In this document: one piece after another, positions 1-10,710 of the stretch | Layout of the letters: every line of letters begins with the position of its first letter | Position numbering within the stretch: position 1 is the stretch's first letter | Source of the DNA: Saccharothrix sp. NRRL B-16314 | Lineage (GTDB): Bacteria; Actinomycetota; Actinomycetes; Mycobacteriales; Pseudonocardiaceae | Length of the DNA: 64,000 bases | Direction: 5' to 3' | Assembly (NCBI RefSeq): GCF_000716595.1 | Contig: NZ_JNXC01000002.1 | Coordinates: forward strand, 62,001-126,000 | The notes under the pieces: model-generated | Databases searched by the model: none | Told to the model about the DNA's origin: nothing | Seen by the model: the letters and a program-made list of their open reading frames with translations, nothing else | Made by a program: the position numbers and the translations under genes

Positions 1-404
1 GGATCGGCGGCTGGCTCAAGGAGCACTTCCCGAACATCCAGTTCATCGTCACCACGCACAGCCCGTACCTGTGCCAGGCCGCCGACCGGGGCGGGCTGAT
101 CCGGCTGCCCGGCCCGGACCAGCAGGAACCGCCGCGCGTGGTGGACAAGGACCTCTACGAGCGGATCGTCTACGGCAGCGGTGACGACGCGGTGCTGTCC
201 GAGCTGTTCGGCCTGGACACGCCCTACTCGGAGCGGGCGCAGCGGCTGCGCGCCGAACTGGTCGGGCTGGAGGTCGCGGTGATCGACGGCACGGCGGACG
301 AACGCCAGGTCCGCCGTTACGAGCTGCTGCGGGCGCGGCTGACGAGTTCGCCGGTGGCGCGCACGCGCGAGGTGACGGCGCGGATGGAACGCGACGGCAC
401 GTGA
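1..404 (+). CDS. AAA family ATPase, C-terminal part (PtuA-like), cut by the window edge
   Basis: Only the last 133 codons are present, readable from base 3. The fragment opens with a block containing FIVTTHSP, the switch-histidine segment that follows Walker B in RecF/OLD-like SMC-type ATPases, so this is the end of an ABC/AAA ATPase head. The following residues include DDAVLSELFGLDTPYSER, which resembles the C-terminal tail of ATPases encoded beside HNH nucleases. The stop codon overlaps the GTG start of the HNH gene (GTGA), implying translational coupling. By context it is probably the ATPase half of a Septu-type (PtuA/PtuB) anti-phage pair. The Walker A motif lies outside the window, so subfamily assignment is inference. 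Confidence 0.75.
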   Translation, partial: IGGWLKEHFPNIQFIVTTHSPYLCQAADRGGLIRLPGPDQQEPPRVVDKDLYERIVYGSGDDAVLSELFGLDTPYSERAQRLRAELVGLEVAVIDGTADERQVRRYELLRARLTSSPVARTREVTARMERDGT

Positions 405-1159
405 TCCGACTCGTCCGGCCGGTGCTGCCCACCGCTCTCGCGGACCGGCTGCCCGAGCTGACCGCCGAGATCGAGGCGTCCGGTCATCGGACGCGTGCCG
501 CGCGGGCGTTGTGGAAACGGGCTGTGGTGCGGCGGAACGTGCACGCGCCGTTGAGGCGGCTACTGGAGGGCATGGCGCCGGGCTTCCAGCGGTGCATGTA
601 CTGCGGCGACAGCCAGGGCACGGACATCGACCACTTCGAACCGCTGTCGCGCAACCCGCTGCGCACGTTCGACTGGCTCAACCACCTGCTGGCGTGCTCG
701 ACGTGCAACAGCAACGCGAAGCGGGACCGGTTCCCGGTGGACGGGGACGGCGCGCCGCTGCTGGTCGACCCGACCACCGAGGACCCGTTCGACCACCTCC
801 TGCTCACGCTGTCGCTGGGCGTGTACGTGCCGCGCACGGCGAAGGGCGCGGCCACCATCGACGTGTGCGGGCTCAACCGGCCGGTGCTGACGCAGGGTCG
901 GGTGCACGCACGTCGGGTGGTGCTGATGTGCCTGGCCTTGTGGACGGACGCGCGGGACCGGGGTGCGCGGGACGAGATGCGCGAGGCCGTGCTGACCGTG
1001 CAAGGGCAGCCGTTCGCCGACGTGTGCCAGGCGATGCTGCGCCTGGCCCTGTCACCCGGCGCGGAGCGGGTGTTCGAGGACGTGCCGTGGGCGCCGGGGG
1101 GTGCTCCTGGACGAGGGTTTGCGGGCCGAACTTCTCGCCTGACGAGGAAAACGACCTGA
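401..1159 (+). CDS. HNH endonuclease, PtuB-like
   Basis: 252-residue protein with a zinc-type HNH nuclease core: C65-x2-C68, a DIDH pair at about 77-78, and C99-x2-C102 followed by NSN and K107. The segment LLVDPTTEDPFDH and the later IDVCGLNRP are shared by HNH proteins encoded next to SMC-like ATPases, including PtuB of Septu systems and retron-associated effectors (family knowledge). The GTG start overlaps the ATPase stop by three bases, which fixes the start. Such pairs cut nucleic acid upon phage sensing; here that role is inferred from gene pairing and motifs. The C-terminal tail after residue 225 is Gly/Arg-rich and uninformative. Confidence 0.8.
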   Translation: MIRLVRPVLPTALADRLPELTAEIEASGHRTRAARALWKRAVVRRNVHAPLRRLLEGMAPGFQRCMYCGDSQGTDIDHFEPLSRNPLRTFDWLNHLLACSTCNSNAKRDRFPVDGDGAPLLVDPTTEDPFDHLLLTLSLGVYVPRTAKGAATIDVCGLNRPVLTQGRVHARRVVLMCLALWTDARDRGARDEMREAVLTVQGQPFADVCQAMLRLALSPGAERVFEDVPWAPGGAPGRGFAGRTSRLTRKTT

Positions 1160-1182
1160 AATTGTCGGACCCCAGGTCCATC

Positions 1183-2157
1183 ATGACCCGCATGGCAGAA
1201 GCAATCGTGGCCGAAGGACTGGTAAAGCGCTACGGGTCGGTGGTCGCACTCGACGGCCTCGACCTGGTGGTGCCGGAGGGCACCGTCATGGGCCTGCTCG
1301 GACCGAACGGCGCGGGCAAGACCACGACGGTCCGGGTGCTCACCACACTGCTGGAGCACGACGAGGGCAAGGCGACCGTCGCCGGGCTGGACGTCGTCGC
1401 CGACGCGAAGGAGCTGCGCCGCCGGATCGGCCTGTCCGGCCAGTACGCGGCCGTGGACGAGAACCTGACCGGCTTCGAGAACCTCGACATGGTCGGCCGG
1501 CTCTACCACCTGGGCAAGAAGGCCAGCCGGGAGCGTGCGCGGGAGCTGCTGGAGCGGTTCGACCTGGTGGACGCGGCCGACCGGCCGGTCAAGGGCTACT
1601 CGGGCGGTATGCGCCGGCGGCTCGACCTGGCGGGGGCACTGGTGGCCAAGCCGTCGGTGCTGTTCCTGGACGAGCCGACCACGGGGCTCGACCCGCGCAG
1701 CCGGCTCGGCATGTGGGACGTGATCTCGGAACTGGTGGCCGGCGGCACCACGCTGCTGCTCACCACGCAGTACCTGGAGGAGGCCGACCGGCTGGCGGAC
1801 AAGATCGCGGTGATCGACCACGGCAAGGTCATCGCCCTGGGCACCGCGAACGAGTTGAAGGACCAGGTCGGCGGTGAGCGGCTGGAGCTGACGGTGAGCT
1901 CCGCGCAGGACGCCGAGCTGGCGAAGACCGCGCTGGCGCCGTTGGCGATCGGGGAGATCGCGCTGGACGACCGCGGCCACCGGCTGACCGTGCCGGTCTC
2001 GGGTGGCGCCGACGTGCTGGTCGACGGGATCAGGCGGCTGGACTCCGAGTCGATCAAGGTGTTGGACATCGGGCTGCGCAGGCCGACGCTGGACGACGTG
2101 TTCCTCACGTTGACCGGCCACGCAGCCGAGGAGAAGCAGGGGGAACAGGGAGAATGA
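1183..2157 (+). CDS. ABC transporter ATP-binding protein, DrrA family
   Basis: 324-residue nucleotide-binding subunit. Walker A is GPNGAGKTTT, the signature is YSGGMRRRLDLA and Walker B is VLFLDEPTTGLD. The C-terminal extension of about 80 residues ending with RRPTLDDVFLTLTG is characteristic of the daunorubicin-resistance DrrA family. It should power export through the membrane partner encoded next, which starts inside its stop codon (ATGA). ATG at 1183 was chosen; a second in-frame ATG at 1192 is equally plausible. The open frame continues upstream over the HNH gene but has no homology there. Substrate cannot be told: the family handles drugs and lipids. Confidence 0.92.
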   Translation: MTRMAEAIVAEGLVKRYGSVVALDGLDLVVPEGTVMGLLGPNGAGKTTTVRVLTTLLEHDEGKATVAGLDVVADAKELRRRIGLSGQYAAVDENLTGFENLDMVGRLYHLGKKASRERARELLERFDLVDAADRPVKGYSGGMRRRLDLAGALVAKPSVLFLDEPTTGLDPRSRLGMWDVISELVAGGTTLLLTTQYLEEADRLADKIAVIDHGKVIALGTANELKDQVGGERLELTVSSAQDAELAKTALAPLAIGEIALDDRGHRLTVPVSGGADVLVDGIRRLDSESIKVLDIGLRRPTLDDVFLTLTGHAAEEKQGEQGE

Positions 2158-2957
2158 GCGCGTTCGCACAGGCGTTGGGTGACGGCGCGGTCGTCGCCAA
2201 GCGCAACCTGATCAAGATCAAGCGGGTCCCGGACCTGATCGTGTTCTCGACGTTGTCGCCGATCATGTTCGTGCTGTTGTTCGCCTACGTGTTCGGCGGG
2301 TCGATCGCCATCCCGGGCATGGACTACCGCGAGTTCCTGATGGCGGGGATCTTCGCGCAGACCGTGGTGTTCGGCGCGACCATCACCGGCGCCGGGCTGG
2401 CCGACGACATCCAGAAGGGCGTGATCGACCGGTTCCGGTCGCTGCCGATGGCGCGGTCGGCGGTGCTGATCGGGCGGACCACGAGCGACCTGGCTAACAA
2501 CGTCATCGTCATCGTGGTCATGTCGATCACCGGTCTGATCGTCGGGTGGCGCATCCACTCGTCGCCGCTGGAGGCGCTGGCCGGGTTCGCGCTGCTGCTG
2601 CTGTTCGCGTACGCGGTGTCGTGGGGCATGGCGATCGTCGGGTTGATGGTGCGCAGCCCCGAGGTGTTCAACAACGCCTCGTTCATCGCGATCTTCCCGT
2701 TGACGTTCATCGCGAACACGTTCGTGCAGGAGAGCAGCCTGCCCGGACCGCTGAAGACGTTCGCCGAGTGGAACCCGGTGTCCGCGGTGACAGCCGCGGC
2801 GCGCCACCTGTTCGGCAACACCAACCCGCTGTCGCCGGTGCCGGACGTGTGGTCGCTCCAGCACCCGGTGCTGATGACCCTGATCTGGGTGGTGGTGTTC
2901 CTGCTGGTCTTCGTTCCGCTGGCGATCCGGCAGTACCGCAAGGCCGTGGCCCGCTGA
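2154..2957 (+). CDS. ABC-2 type transporter permease, DrrB family
   Basis: 267-residue integral membrane protein with about six hydrophobic segments, beginning near residue 30 with LIVFSTLSPIMFVLLFAYVFGG, the typical DrrB/ABC-2 opening helix. A cytosolic loop carrying DIQKGVIDRFRSLPM is the conserved coupling element of this family. Its ATG overlaps the DrrA-type ATPase stop, so the two form one exporter. The C-terminus ends in RQYRKAV, a positive-inside tail. It probably functions as a homodimer with two ATPase subunits. Substrate unknown. Confidence 0.92.
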   Translation: MSAFAQALGDGAVVAKRNLIKIKRVPDLIVFSTLSPIMFVLLFAYVFGGSIAIPGMDYREFLMAGIFAQTVVFGATITGAGLADDIQKGVIDRFRSLPMARSAVLIGRTTSDLANNVIVIVVMSITGLIVGWRIHSSPLEALAGFALLLLFAYAVSWGMAIVGLMVRSPEVFNNASFIAIFPLTFIANTFVQESSLPGPLKTFAEWNPVSAVTAAARHLFGNTNPLSPVPDVWSLQHPVLMTLIWVVVFLLVFVPLAIRQYRKAVAR

Positions 2958-3066
2958 CGCGGATCACGAACAGTGGCACCGAGTTCTCCGTGTCAAGAGC
3001 CGAACAGGTTTCGAATCGGTCGCACGGCGGGTAGCCGGTTGGACATCAGAGCCCAAGGAGGCGCAG

Positions 3067-3615
3067 ATGTCCACCGGTACCACCATCGGCGTGATCGTCG
3101 TCGTGCTGGTCGTACTGGCCGCGATCGCGGTGCTGCTGAAGTTCCTCGTGCAGCGCAAGAGGTTGCGCTCGAAGTTCGGCCCCGAGTACGAGCGGGCGCT
3201 GGAGCGCAACGGCAGCCGCATGGCGGCGGAACGGGAGCTGGCGGAACGGGAGCGGGAGCACTCGCGGCTGGAACTCCGCGCGCTCGACACCGTGACCCGC
3301 GACAGCTACGCCCAGAACTGGACCCGGGTCCAGGAGCAGTTCGTCGACGAGCCGAACGAGGCCGTGAGCCAGGCGGACCGCTTGGTCACGGACCTGATGG
3401 GCGAACGCGGTTACCCCACCGACGGGTACGAGCGCCGCGAGAAGCTGCTGTCCGTGGAGCACGCCCGCACGCTCGACCACTACCGCGAGGCCCACTCGAT
3501 CAGCGAGCGCCGAGAGCGCGGTGAGGCGACGACCGAGGAGCTGCGCACCGCGATGGTCCACTACCGCGCGGTGTTCGAGGACCTGCTGGGCGGACACCGG
3601 GAAGGGGCGCGGTGA
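3067..3615 (+). CDS. Membrane-anchored protein with charged coiled-coil tail, unknown function
   Basis: 182 residues: one N-terminal transmembrane helix (about residues 4-26, TTIGVIVVVLVVLAAIAVLL) and then a highly charged cytosolic part with a predicted coiled coil (MAAERELAEREREH). The last 90 residues contain W-x2-VQEQFVDEP-x2-AV-x2-ADRLV and end in TTEELRTAMVHYRAVFEDLL; the same pattern recurs in the next gene, so the two are paralogous in this domain. A strong AAGGAGG ribosome site precedes the ATG. The family is common in actinomycetes but has no assigned function that I know of. It lies 109 bp after the exporter genes on the same strand; co-transcription is possible, not shown. Confidence 0.8.
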   Translation: MSTGTTIGVIVVVLVVLAAIAVLLKFLVQRKRLRSKFGPEYERALERNGSRMAAERELAEREREHSRLELRALDTVTRDSYAQNWTRVQEQFVDEPNEAVSQADRLVTDLMGERGYPTDGYERREKLLSVEHARTLDHYREAHSISERRERGEATTEELRTAMVHYRAVFEDLLGGHREGAR

Positions 3616-4394
3616 TGACCGATCATCGGCAACACCTCACGACCGAGGACTTCGCGGGGCGCACGCCCGCCGAGCGCGAGTCGCTGGTACCGCGCCAGTC
3701 GGAACGGGAACCGGTCGAGCAGACCCCGGCCGACCGCGACGTCCTGGAGCCGGACCTGACCGATCAGGAACGCTTCGACCGGGAACCGACGGCGCACGAC
3801 GAGACGGCCACGCACCAGGACCACGCCGCACGCCAAGGCGAGGCCGCACACCAGAACCGAGCCGGGCACTATGACCTGGCCGCACACCAGAACCAGGCTG
3901 GGCACCAGGACGAAGCCGGGCACCAAGACCAGGTCGGGCAGCAGGACCAAGCGGCACGCCAAGACCAGGCCGGGTACGAGGAGCAAGCGGCACCCCAGGA
4001 CCGGGTCGAGCATCAGGAGCACGACCAGCATGACGCCGGGTACGACTCCCAGTCCGTCGAGGATGAAGGCCCGGTGGCGCGGGAACAGCTGGTCGAGCTG
4101 TCGGCGGTTTCCACGACGGCCGGCGACGCGCCCCTGTTCACCACCGACGACGCGGCCGACTACCAGGCCGAGTGGCGTGCCCTGCAGGCCGATTTCGTCG
4201 ACGACCCGCGTGAGGCCGTTCAACGGGCCGACGAACTGGTCGCGCAGGTGATGCAGACCCTGGCCACCACGTTCAACGAGCACAAGCAGGCGCTCGAAGA
4301 GCAGTGGCAGCGTGGCGACGAAGCGCAGACCGAGGAGCTGCGGCAGGCGCTCAAGCGCTACCGCTCGTTCTTCGACCGGCTGCTCTCCGTCTGA
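3615..4394 (+). CDS. Paralogue of the preceding gene with a His/Gln-rich hexapeptide repeat
   Basis: 259-residue, very hydrophilic protein without a membrane segment. Residues about 66-137 are twelve tandem hexapeptides of the form (A/G)HQ(D/N)(Q/E)A. The C-terminal 80 residues (W-x2-LQADFVDDP-x2-AV-x2-ADELV, then TEELRQALKRYRSFFDRLL) repeat the tail domain of the upstream membrane protein. The start overlaps the upstream stop; ATG 3615 is preferred, while GTG 3612 would add one residue. Translational coupling suggests that the anchored and soluble forms act together. The repeat could be a flexible linker or a metal-binding stretch because of its many histidines; this is speculation. Confidence 0.75.
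   Translation: MTDHRQHLTTEDFAGRTPAERESLVPRQSEREPVEQTPADRDVLEPDLTDQERFDREPTAHDETATHQDHAARQGEAAHQNRAGHYDLAAHQNQAGHQDEAGHQDQVGQQDQAARQDQAGYEEQAAPQDRVEHQEHDQHDAGYDSQSVEDEGPVAREQLVELSAVSTTAGDAPLFTTDDAADYQAEWRALQADFVDDPREAVQRADELVAQVMQTLATTFNEHKQALEEQWQRGDEAQTEELRQALKRYRSFFDRLLSV
3810..4025 (+). repeat. 12 x 18-bp coding repeat (hexapeptide (A/G)HQ(D/N)(Q/E)A)
   Basis: Twelve in-frame 18-bp units: THQDHA, ARQGEA, AHQNRA, GHYDLA, AHQNQA, GHQDEA, GHQDQV, GQQDQA, ARQDQA, GYEEQA, APQDRV, EHQEHD. The period is strict and the divergence moderate, which suggests expansion by slippage or unequal crossing-over followed by drift. Copy number may vary between strains. Confidence 0.9.
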
Positions 4395-4427
4395 TCCCCC
4401 GTGAAGGTCTGATCCCCGTGGAGACTC

Positions 4428-4463
4428 CCCGTTGTGCGTCCGGCGACCCGGGTGCACAACGGG
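4428..4463. terminator. Convergent hairpin terminator
   Basis: CCCGTTGTGC at 4428-4437 pairs perfectly with GCACAACGGG at 4454-4463 around a 16-nt loop, followed by TGTTT. It lies in the 81-bp gap between two converging genes and could stop transcription from both sides. Confidence 0.6.
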
Positions 4464-4475
4464 TGTTTCACGTCT

Positions 4476-4802
4476 TCAGCCCGGCAGTTCCCGGATCTCC
4501 ACCTCCAGGACGTCGATCTCGTCGCTGATCGCCTCGTCCAGCATCCGGTCGAGCAGGTCGGAGCAGTCCGCGGAACCGACGCCGAACTGCGGCACCTGCT
4601 CCCACCACACCGCCGGGTTGTTCCAGAACGAACCGGAGCCCTGGTCGACGCCGTCGAGGCAGCGCAACCTCGAATCGTCGTCCGGCAACCGGCGCACGTA
4701 GTCGATGAACCGGGCCAAGGCGGCCGGGTGGCTCACCGGCACTGCGCCATACCCGCGCAAGCAGTCCTCGAGTTCCGCCAGGAACTCCTCTTTGAACGTC
4801 AC
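4476..4802 (-). CDS. Small acidic protein, unknown function
   Basis: 108 residues from a GTG at 4802, starting VTFKEEFLAELEDCLRGYG; an acidic, soluble protein rich in Asp, Glu and Trp, ending EIDVLEVEIREL. The frame is open further upstream to 4901, but that part is Gly/Pro/Arg-rich without resemblance to a protein domain, so the shorter form was chosen. No family was recognised. It converges on the repeat-containing gene and is separated from the GntR gene by about 170 bp, so it is probably monocistronic. Confidence 0.6.
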   Translation of the reverse strand: MTFKEEFLAELEDCLRGYGAVPVSHPAALARFIDYVRRLPDDDSRLRCLDGVDQGSGSFWNNPAVWWEQVPQFGVGSADCSDLLDRMLDEAISDEIDVLEVEIRELPG

Positions 4803-4971
4803 GGCGCCACCCCCGCTTCCCCCGCGTCGTCGCGGGTGAGGAGGACTCACGTCCCAATACCCCACGGTACCTCCGCCGGGGCAGGCCGAAATTACTGCCA
4901 ATGGGCGGTTCCGGGAAAAGATTTGGTGACGCTCGCACCGCCCGCCACGACCGTCCTCAGTGGACTGATCG

Positions 4972-5745
4972 TCACTCCGACCGGAGGCGGGCCACGAAGC
5001 TGAACCGGTCGCCGCGGTACAGCGAGCGGACGCGCTCGATCGGCTCGCCGCCGTCGTCGTGGGACACCCGGTGCACCAGCAGCATCGGCAGCGCCGGGTT
5101 GGTCCCGATCAGCAGCGCCTCGCGCGGCGTGGCCAGCACGGTCTCCACCCGTTCCTCCGCCTCGGTGAACACCACGCCGAGCCGGTCGCGCAGGCACGCG
5201 TACAGCGACGTGGTCGGGTCGAAGTCCTCCAGCAGCGTCGGGAACCGCGCCGCGGAAAGATAGGTGGACTCCAACCCGACCCGCTCGTCGTCGGCCAGCA
5301 GCACCCGTTCGAGGTGGACGACCGGCTCTCCCCGGCCGATCCGGAGGTCCCGCGACAGCACCTCGTCCGCGGGCAGGTGCTCGACCGTGATCACGCTCCG
5401 CGTCGGCTCAACGCCCTGCCGCCGCATGCCCTCGGTGTAGCTGAGCAGCGACAGCGGCTGCACCAGCTTGGGCGGTGCGACGTAGGTTCCGCTGCCCTGG
5501 CGGCGCTGGAGCCTGCCTTCGAGCACCAGTTCGCCGACGGCCTGCCGCAGCGTCACCCGCGACACCGAGAACCGCTCGGCCAGCTCGCGCTCCGGCGGGA
5601 GCGCGACGCCTTCACCCAGCGCCTCGACCAGCCACAGCAGCTCCGTCTTCACCGCGTAGTACCGGGGGATGCGACCGTGTTCGGGGATACCGGCGCGGAC
5701 CGGCCCGTCCGCGCGGTACTGGGGCACGTATTGCGAGGCATGCAC
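4972..5745 (-). CDS. GntR/HutC-family transcriptional regulator, DasR-like
   Basis: 257 residues. Residues about 28-90 hold the GntR winged helix (PPERELAERFSVSRVTLRQAV, then GRLQRRQGSGTYV); the rest is a UTRA ligand domain with SLLSYTEGMRRQGVEPT and the ending YRGDRFSFVARL. The start of the body (RIPRYYAVK) and the C-terminus closely follow DasR, the GlcNAc-responsive regulator of Streptomyces, which binds glucosamine-6-phosphate (family knowledge). It lies 22 bp downstream of the orphan solute-binding lipoprotein gene on the same strand, so they are likely one transcript. No DasR-responsive element (TGGTCTAGACCA type) was spotted near it; ligand and targets are open. Confidence 0.88.
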   Translation of the reverse strand: MHASQYVPQYRADGPVRAGIPEHGRIPRYYAVKTELLWLVEALGEGVALPPERELAERFSVSRVTLRQAVGELVLEGRLQRRQGSGTYVAPPKLVQPLSLLSYTEGMRRQGVEPTRSVITVEHLPADEVLSRDLRIGRGEPVVHLERVLLADDERVGLESTYLSAARFPTLLEDFDPTTSLYACLRDRLGVVFTEAEERVETVLATPREALLIGTNPALPMLLVHRVSHDDGGEPIERVRSLYRGDRFSFVARLRSE

Positions 5746-5767
5746 ATTCCGAGCCTACGGGCGCGGC

Positions 5768-6601
5768 TCAGGACGCGATTGCGGGCGGGTCCGGGATGGC
5801 GTAACCGGATGCACCCACATTGGCCTCGAGCGACCTGCGCCATTCGCCGGTATCGATCATCTTCTGAACGGCAGCGGTGACCTTGGCCTTGCTGGTGGGG
5901 TCGCCCTTGCGCATGCCGATGCCGTACTCCTCCTTGCTGAACGGTTTGTTGACGACGCGCAGCAGCTCAGGGTTCTGCGCGGCGTAGCCGGCGAGGATCA
6001 CGTCGTCGGTCGTCATGGCGTCGACCTGCTCGGCCAGCAGTGCGGTGACGCAGTCGCTGAAGTTGGGATATTCCACGAGTTCCACGGACTGCGCGTACTT
6101 CTCTTTCACGTTCTGCGCCGAGGTGGTGTTGTCCACGGAACACAGTTTCAGGCCACCCTGGTCGAGCGAGTCCGGGCCGGTGATCCGCTCGTCGGTCAAC
6201 CGGACCAGCAGGTCCTGACCAGCCACGAAGTACGGGCCGACGAAGTCGATGATCTCCTTGCGCTTGGCGGTGATCGAATAACTGGAGACGACGAGGTCCA
6301 CGGCACCGTCGGTGAGCAGCTTCTCGCGCTCCGACGGGGTCGCTTCTGTGAATTTGATACCGGACTCATCGACACCCAGTTCCTTCGCAACATAACGTGC
6401 GACGTCGACGTCGAAGCCCCGGTACGTGCCGTCGAGACGGCGCACACCGAGGCCGGGCTGGTCGTATGCCACGGCGATGGTCAGCTCGTTGGAGCTGTCC
6501 GCCTTGCCGACGACGGTGGTGCCGTCACCGGTGGCGCACGAAGTGAGGACAAGCGCGGCGGAACACGCCACAACAAGGGCGCGCAGCGATGCCAAAGCCA
6601 T
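5768..6601 (-). CDS. Orphan glutamate-type ABC transporter substrate-binding lipoprotein
   Basis: 277 residues with a lipoprotein signal peptide (cleavage before the Cys in LTSC, about residue 22) and a family 3 periplasmic-binding fold: AYDQPGLGVR, the ring motif GFDVDVARYVAKELG, and VGPYFVAGQDLLV. It resembles the gluB product of the complete operon at 37361-40659 (shared GPYF-AGQDLLV and ITGPDSL) but has no permease or ATPase genes beside it. It may therefore borrow the GluCD/GluA machinery or act in sensing. A strong AAGGGGAAG ribosome site precedes the ATG. A GntR-type gene follows in the same direction. Confidence 0.88.
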   Translation of the reverse strand: MALASLRALVVACSAALVLTSCATGDGTTVVGKADSSNELTIAVAYDQPGLGVRRLDGTYRGFDVDVARYVAKELGVDESGIKFTEATPSEREKLLTDGAVDLVVSSYSITAKRKEIIDFVGPYFVAGQDLLVRLTDERITGPDSLDQGGLKLCSVDNTTSAQNVKEKYAQSVELVEYPNFSDCVTALLAEQVDAMTTDDVILAGYAAQNPELLRVVNKPFSKEEYGIGMRKGDPTSKAKVTAAVQKMIDTGEWRRSLEANVGASGYAIPDPPAIAS

Positions 6602-6736
6602 TCTTCCCCTTTTCGGGAGTTTCCTCGGGTTGCCCGGAACCTAAAGGGGACAAGGGATTGGCGTCCATAGCCGAGGGGAAGATGGGCACACCGGATCGGT
6701 CAAGGGTGACGGTTGTGCATCAAGAACTTGACCGCG

Positions 6737-9406
<2,670 letters not shown>

Positions 9407-9408
9407 GG

Positions 9409-10584
9409 TCAGTCCCTCGGATCTTCCGGGTCGAGGCCGTGCAGCGGGTACACCGCGCGCCTGGTCTCGAGGATCGCCAGGTCGACCGGGGTGTCCACCT
9501 GGCCGCCCCACGGGACGAACCCCGTGTCGGCGCCGTCGGTCATGGACGTCGGCAGCGGCCAGTTCGGCGCGAGGGTGGAGGCGTGCGCGATCCAGTCCGC
9601 GGGCAGCGGGGTGTTCGGGTCGACGTCCCGGTCCAGCACGGTGGCGAGCAGGTGCGTCCAGCTGCGCGGCACCACGCGCAGCAGCTCGTACCCGCCGCCG
9701 CCGAGCGCCAGCCAGCGGCCGTTCGCGGTCTCCTCGGCGAGTTCGCGCAGGCGGTGGTAGATGGCGCGGTGGCCGTCCACGGTGAGCGCGAGGTCGGCCA
9801 GCGGGTCCTCGCGGTGCGTGTCGACGCCGCACTGCGTGACCAGGACCTGCGGCCGGAAGGCCTTCAGCAGGGCGGGGACGGTGGCGTCGAACGCGCGCAG
9901 CCAGGCCTGGTCGCCGGTGCCGGGCGGCAGGGCCAGGTTGACGCTGGTGCCCTCCGCGCCCTTCCCGCCCAGCTCGGCCGCCCGTCCGGTGCCCGGCCAC
10001 AGGCTCAGCGGGTTCTGGTGCACCGACACCGTCAGCACGCGCGGGTCGTCGTAGAAGGCGGTCTGGACACCGTCGCCGTGGTGCACGTCGGTGTCGATGT
10101 AGGCGATGCGCTCGAAGCCGTTGTCGAGCAGCCACGAGATGGCGACCGCGCAGTCGTTGTAGACGCAGAAGCCGGCGGCGTGGTCGGGCATGGCGTGGTG
10201 CAGCCCGCCCGCGATGTTCACCGCGCGGTCCGCGTCACCCGACGCGATCCTCCGCGCGGCGGCCAGCGATCCGCCCACGACCAGCGCGGACGCCTCGTGC
10301 ATGCGGGCGAACACCGGGTTGTCCGCGGTGCCGAGGCCGTGGCCGACGTCCCAGCCCGCCATCGGCGCTGCCTGCACGGCGCTGAGGTACGACGGCTCGT
10401 GCACGCGTTCGATCTCGGCGTCCGTCGCCGGCTCCGGCGCGACCAGGTCGACGCCGTCCAGCACGCCCAGCGCGGTGGCCAGCCGGACCGTCAGGTCCAG
10501 CCGGACCGGGTTCAGCGGGTGGTCCGATCCCAGGTCGTAACCGAGGAAGGACTCGGTCCAGACGACAGCGGCTGCCTTGCCCAT
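9409..10584 (-). CDS. acuC: Acetoin utilization protein AcuC (class I histone-deacetylase-like)
   Basis: 391-residue zinc deacetylase of the arginase/HDAC fold. Visible active-site elements are AGGLHHAMPDHAAGFCVYND (paired His and catalytic pocket), YIDTDVHHGDGVQ (zinc ligands Asp and His) and the later GVDTHREDPLADL (second Asp). In Bacillus AcuC deacetylates and reactivates acetyl-CoA synthetase that AcuA had acetylated; here the downstream gene encodes a Pat-type acetyltransferase, so the pair should set reversible lysine acetylation of acyl-CoA synthetases. The ATG at 10584 is the only good start. The 75-bp promoter region upstream has a weak ideR-like half site (see rejected items). Confidence 0.93.
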   Translation of the reverse strand: MGKAAAVVWTESFLGYDLGSDHPLNPVRLDLTVRLATALGVLDGVDLVAPEPATDAEIERVHEPSYLSAVQAAPMAGWDVGHGLGTADNPVFARMHEASALVVGGSLAAARRIASGDADRAVNIAGGLHHAMPDHAAGFCVYNDCAVAISWLLDNGFERIAYIDTDVHHGDGVQTAFYDDPRVLTVSVHQNPLSLWPGTGRAAELGGKGAEGTSVNLALPPGTGDQAWLRAFDATVPALLKAFRPQVLVTQCGVDTHREDPLADLALTVDGHRAIYHRLRELAEETANGRWLALGGGGYELLRVVPRSWTHLLATVLDRDVDPNTPLPADWIAHASTLAPNWPLPTSMTDGADTGFVPWGGQVDTPVDLAILETRRAVYPLHGLDPEDPRD

Positions 10585-10710
10585 GCCGAAAACCTAACCC
10601 ACCCGGCAGCCGCCCATCCTGCCGCGCCTTAGTCTCTGCCGAGACGACGCGGGCCAGGATTGCGGCCATCGAGGATGGAACCCCGCACGTCGGAACGGGG
10701 TCTCAGAGGT

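Noticed and set aside
3005..3030. GGTTTCGAAT resembling a tRNA T-loop
   Set aside because: No acceptor or anticodon stem can be paired around it.
4972..6736. Search for a DasR-responsive element by the DasR-like gene
   Set aside because: No TGGTCTAGACCA-like palindrome was found in the gaps near this gene.
10585..10605. AACCTAACC near the acuC start as an IdeR iron box
   Set aside because: Only a half site; the 19-bp palindrome TTAGGTTAG-G-CTAACCTAA is not complete.
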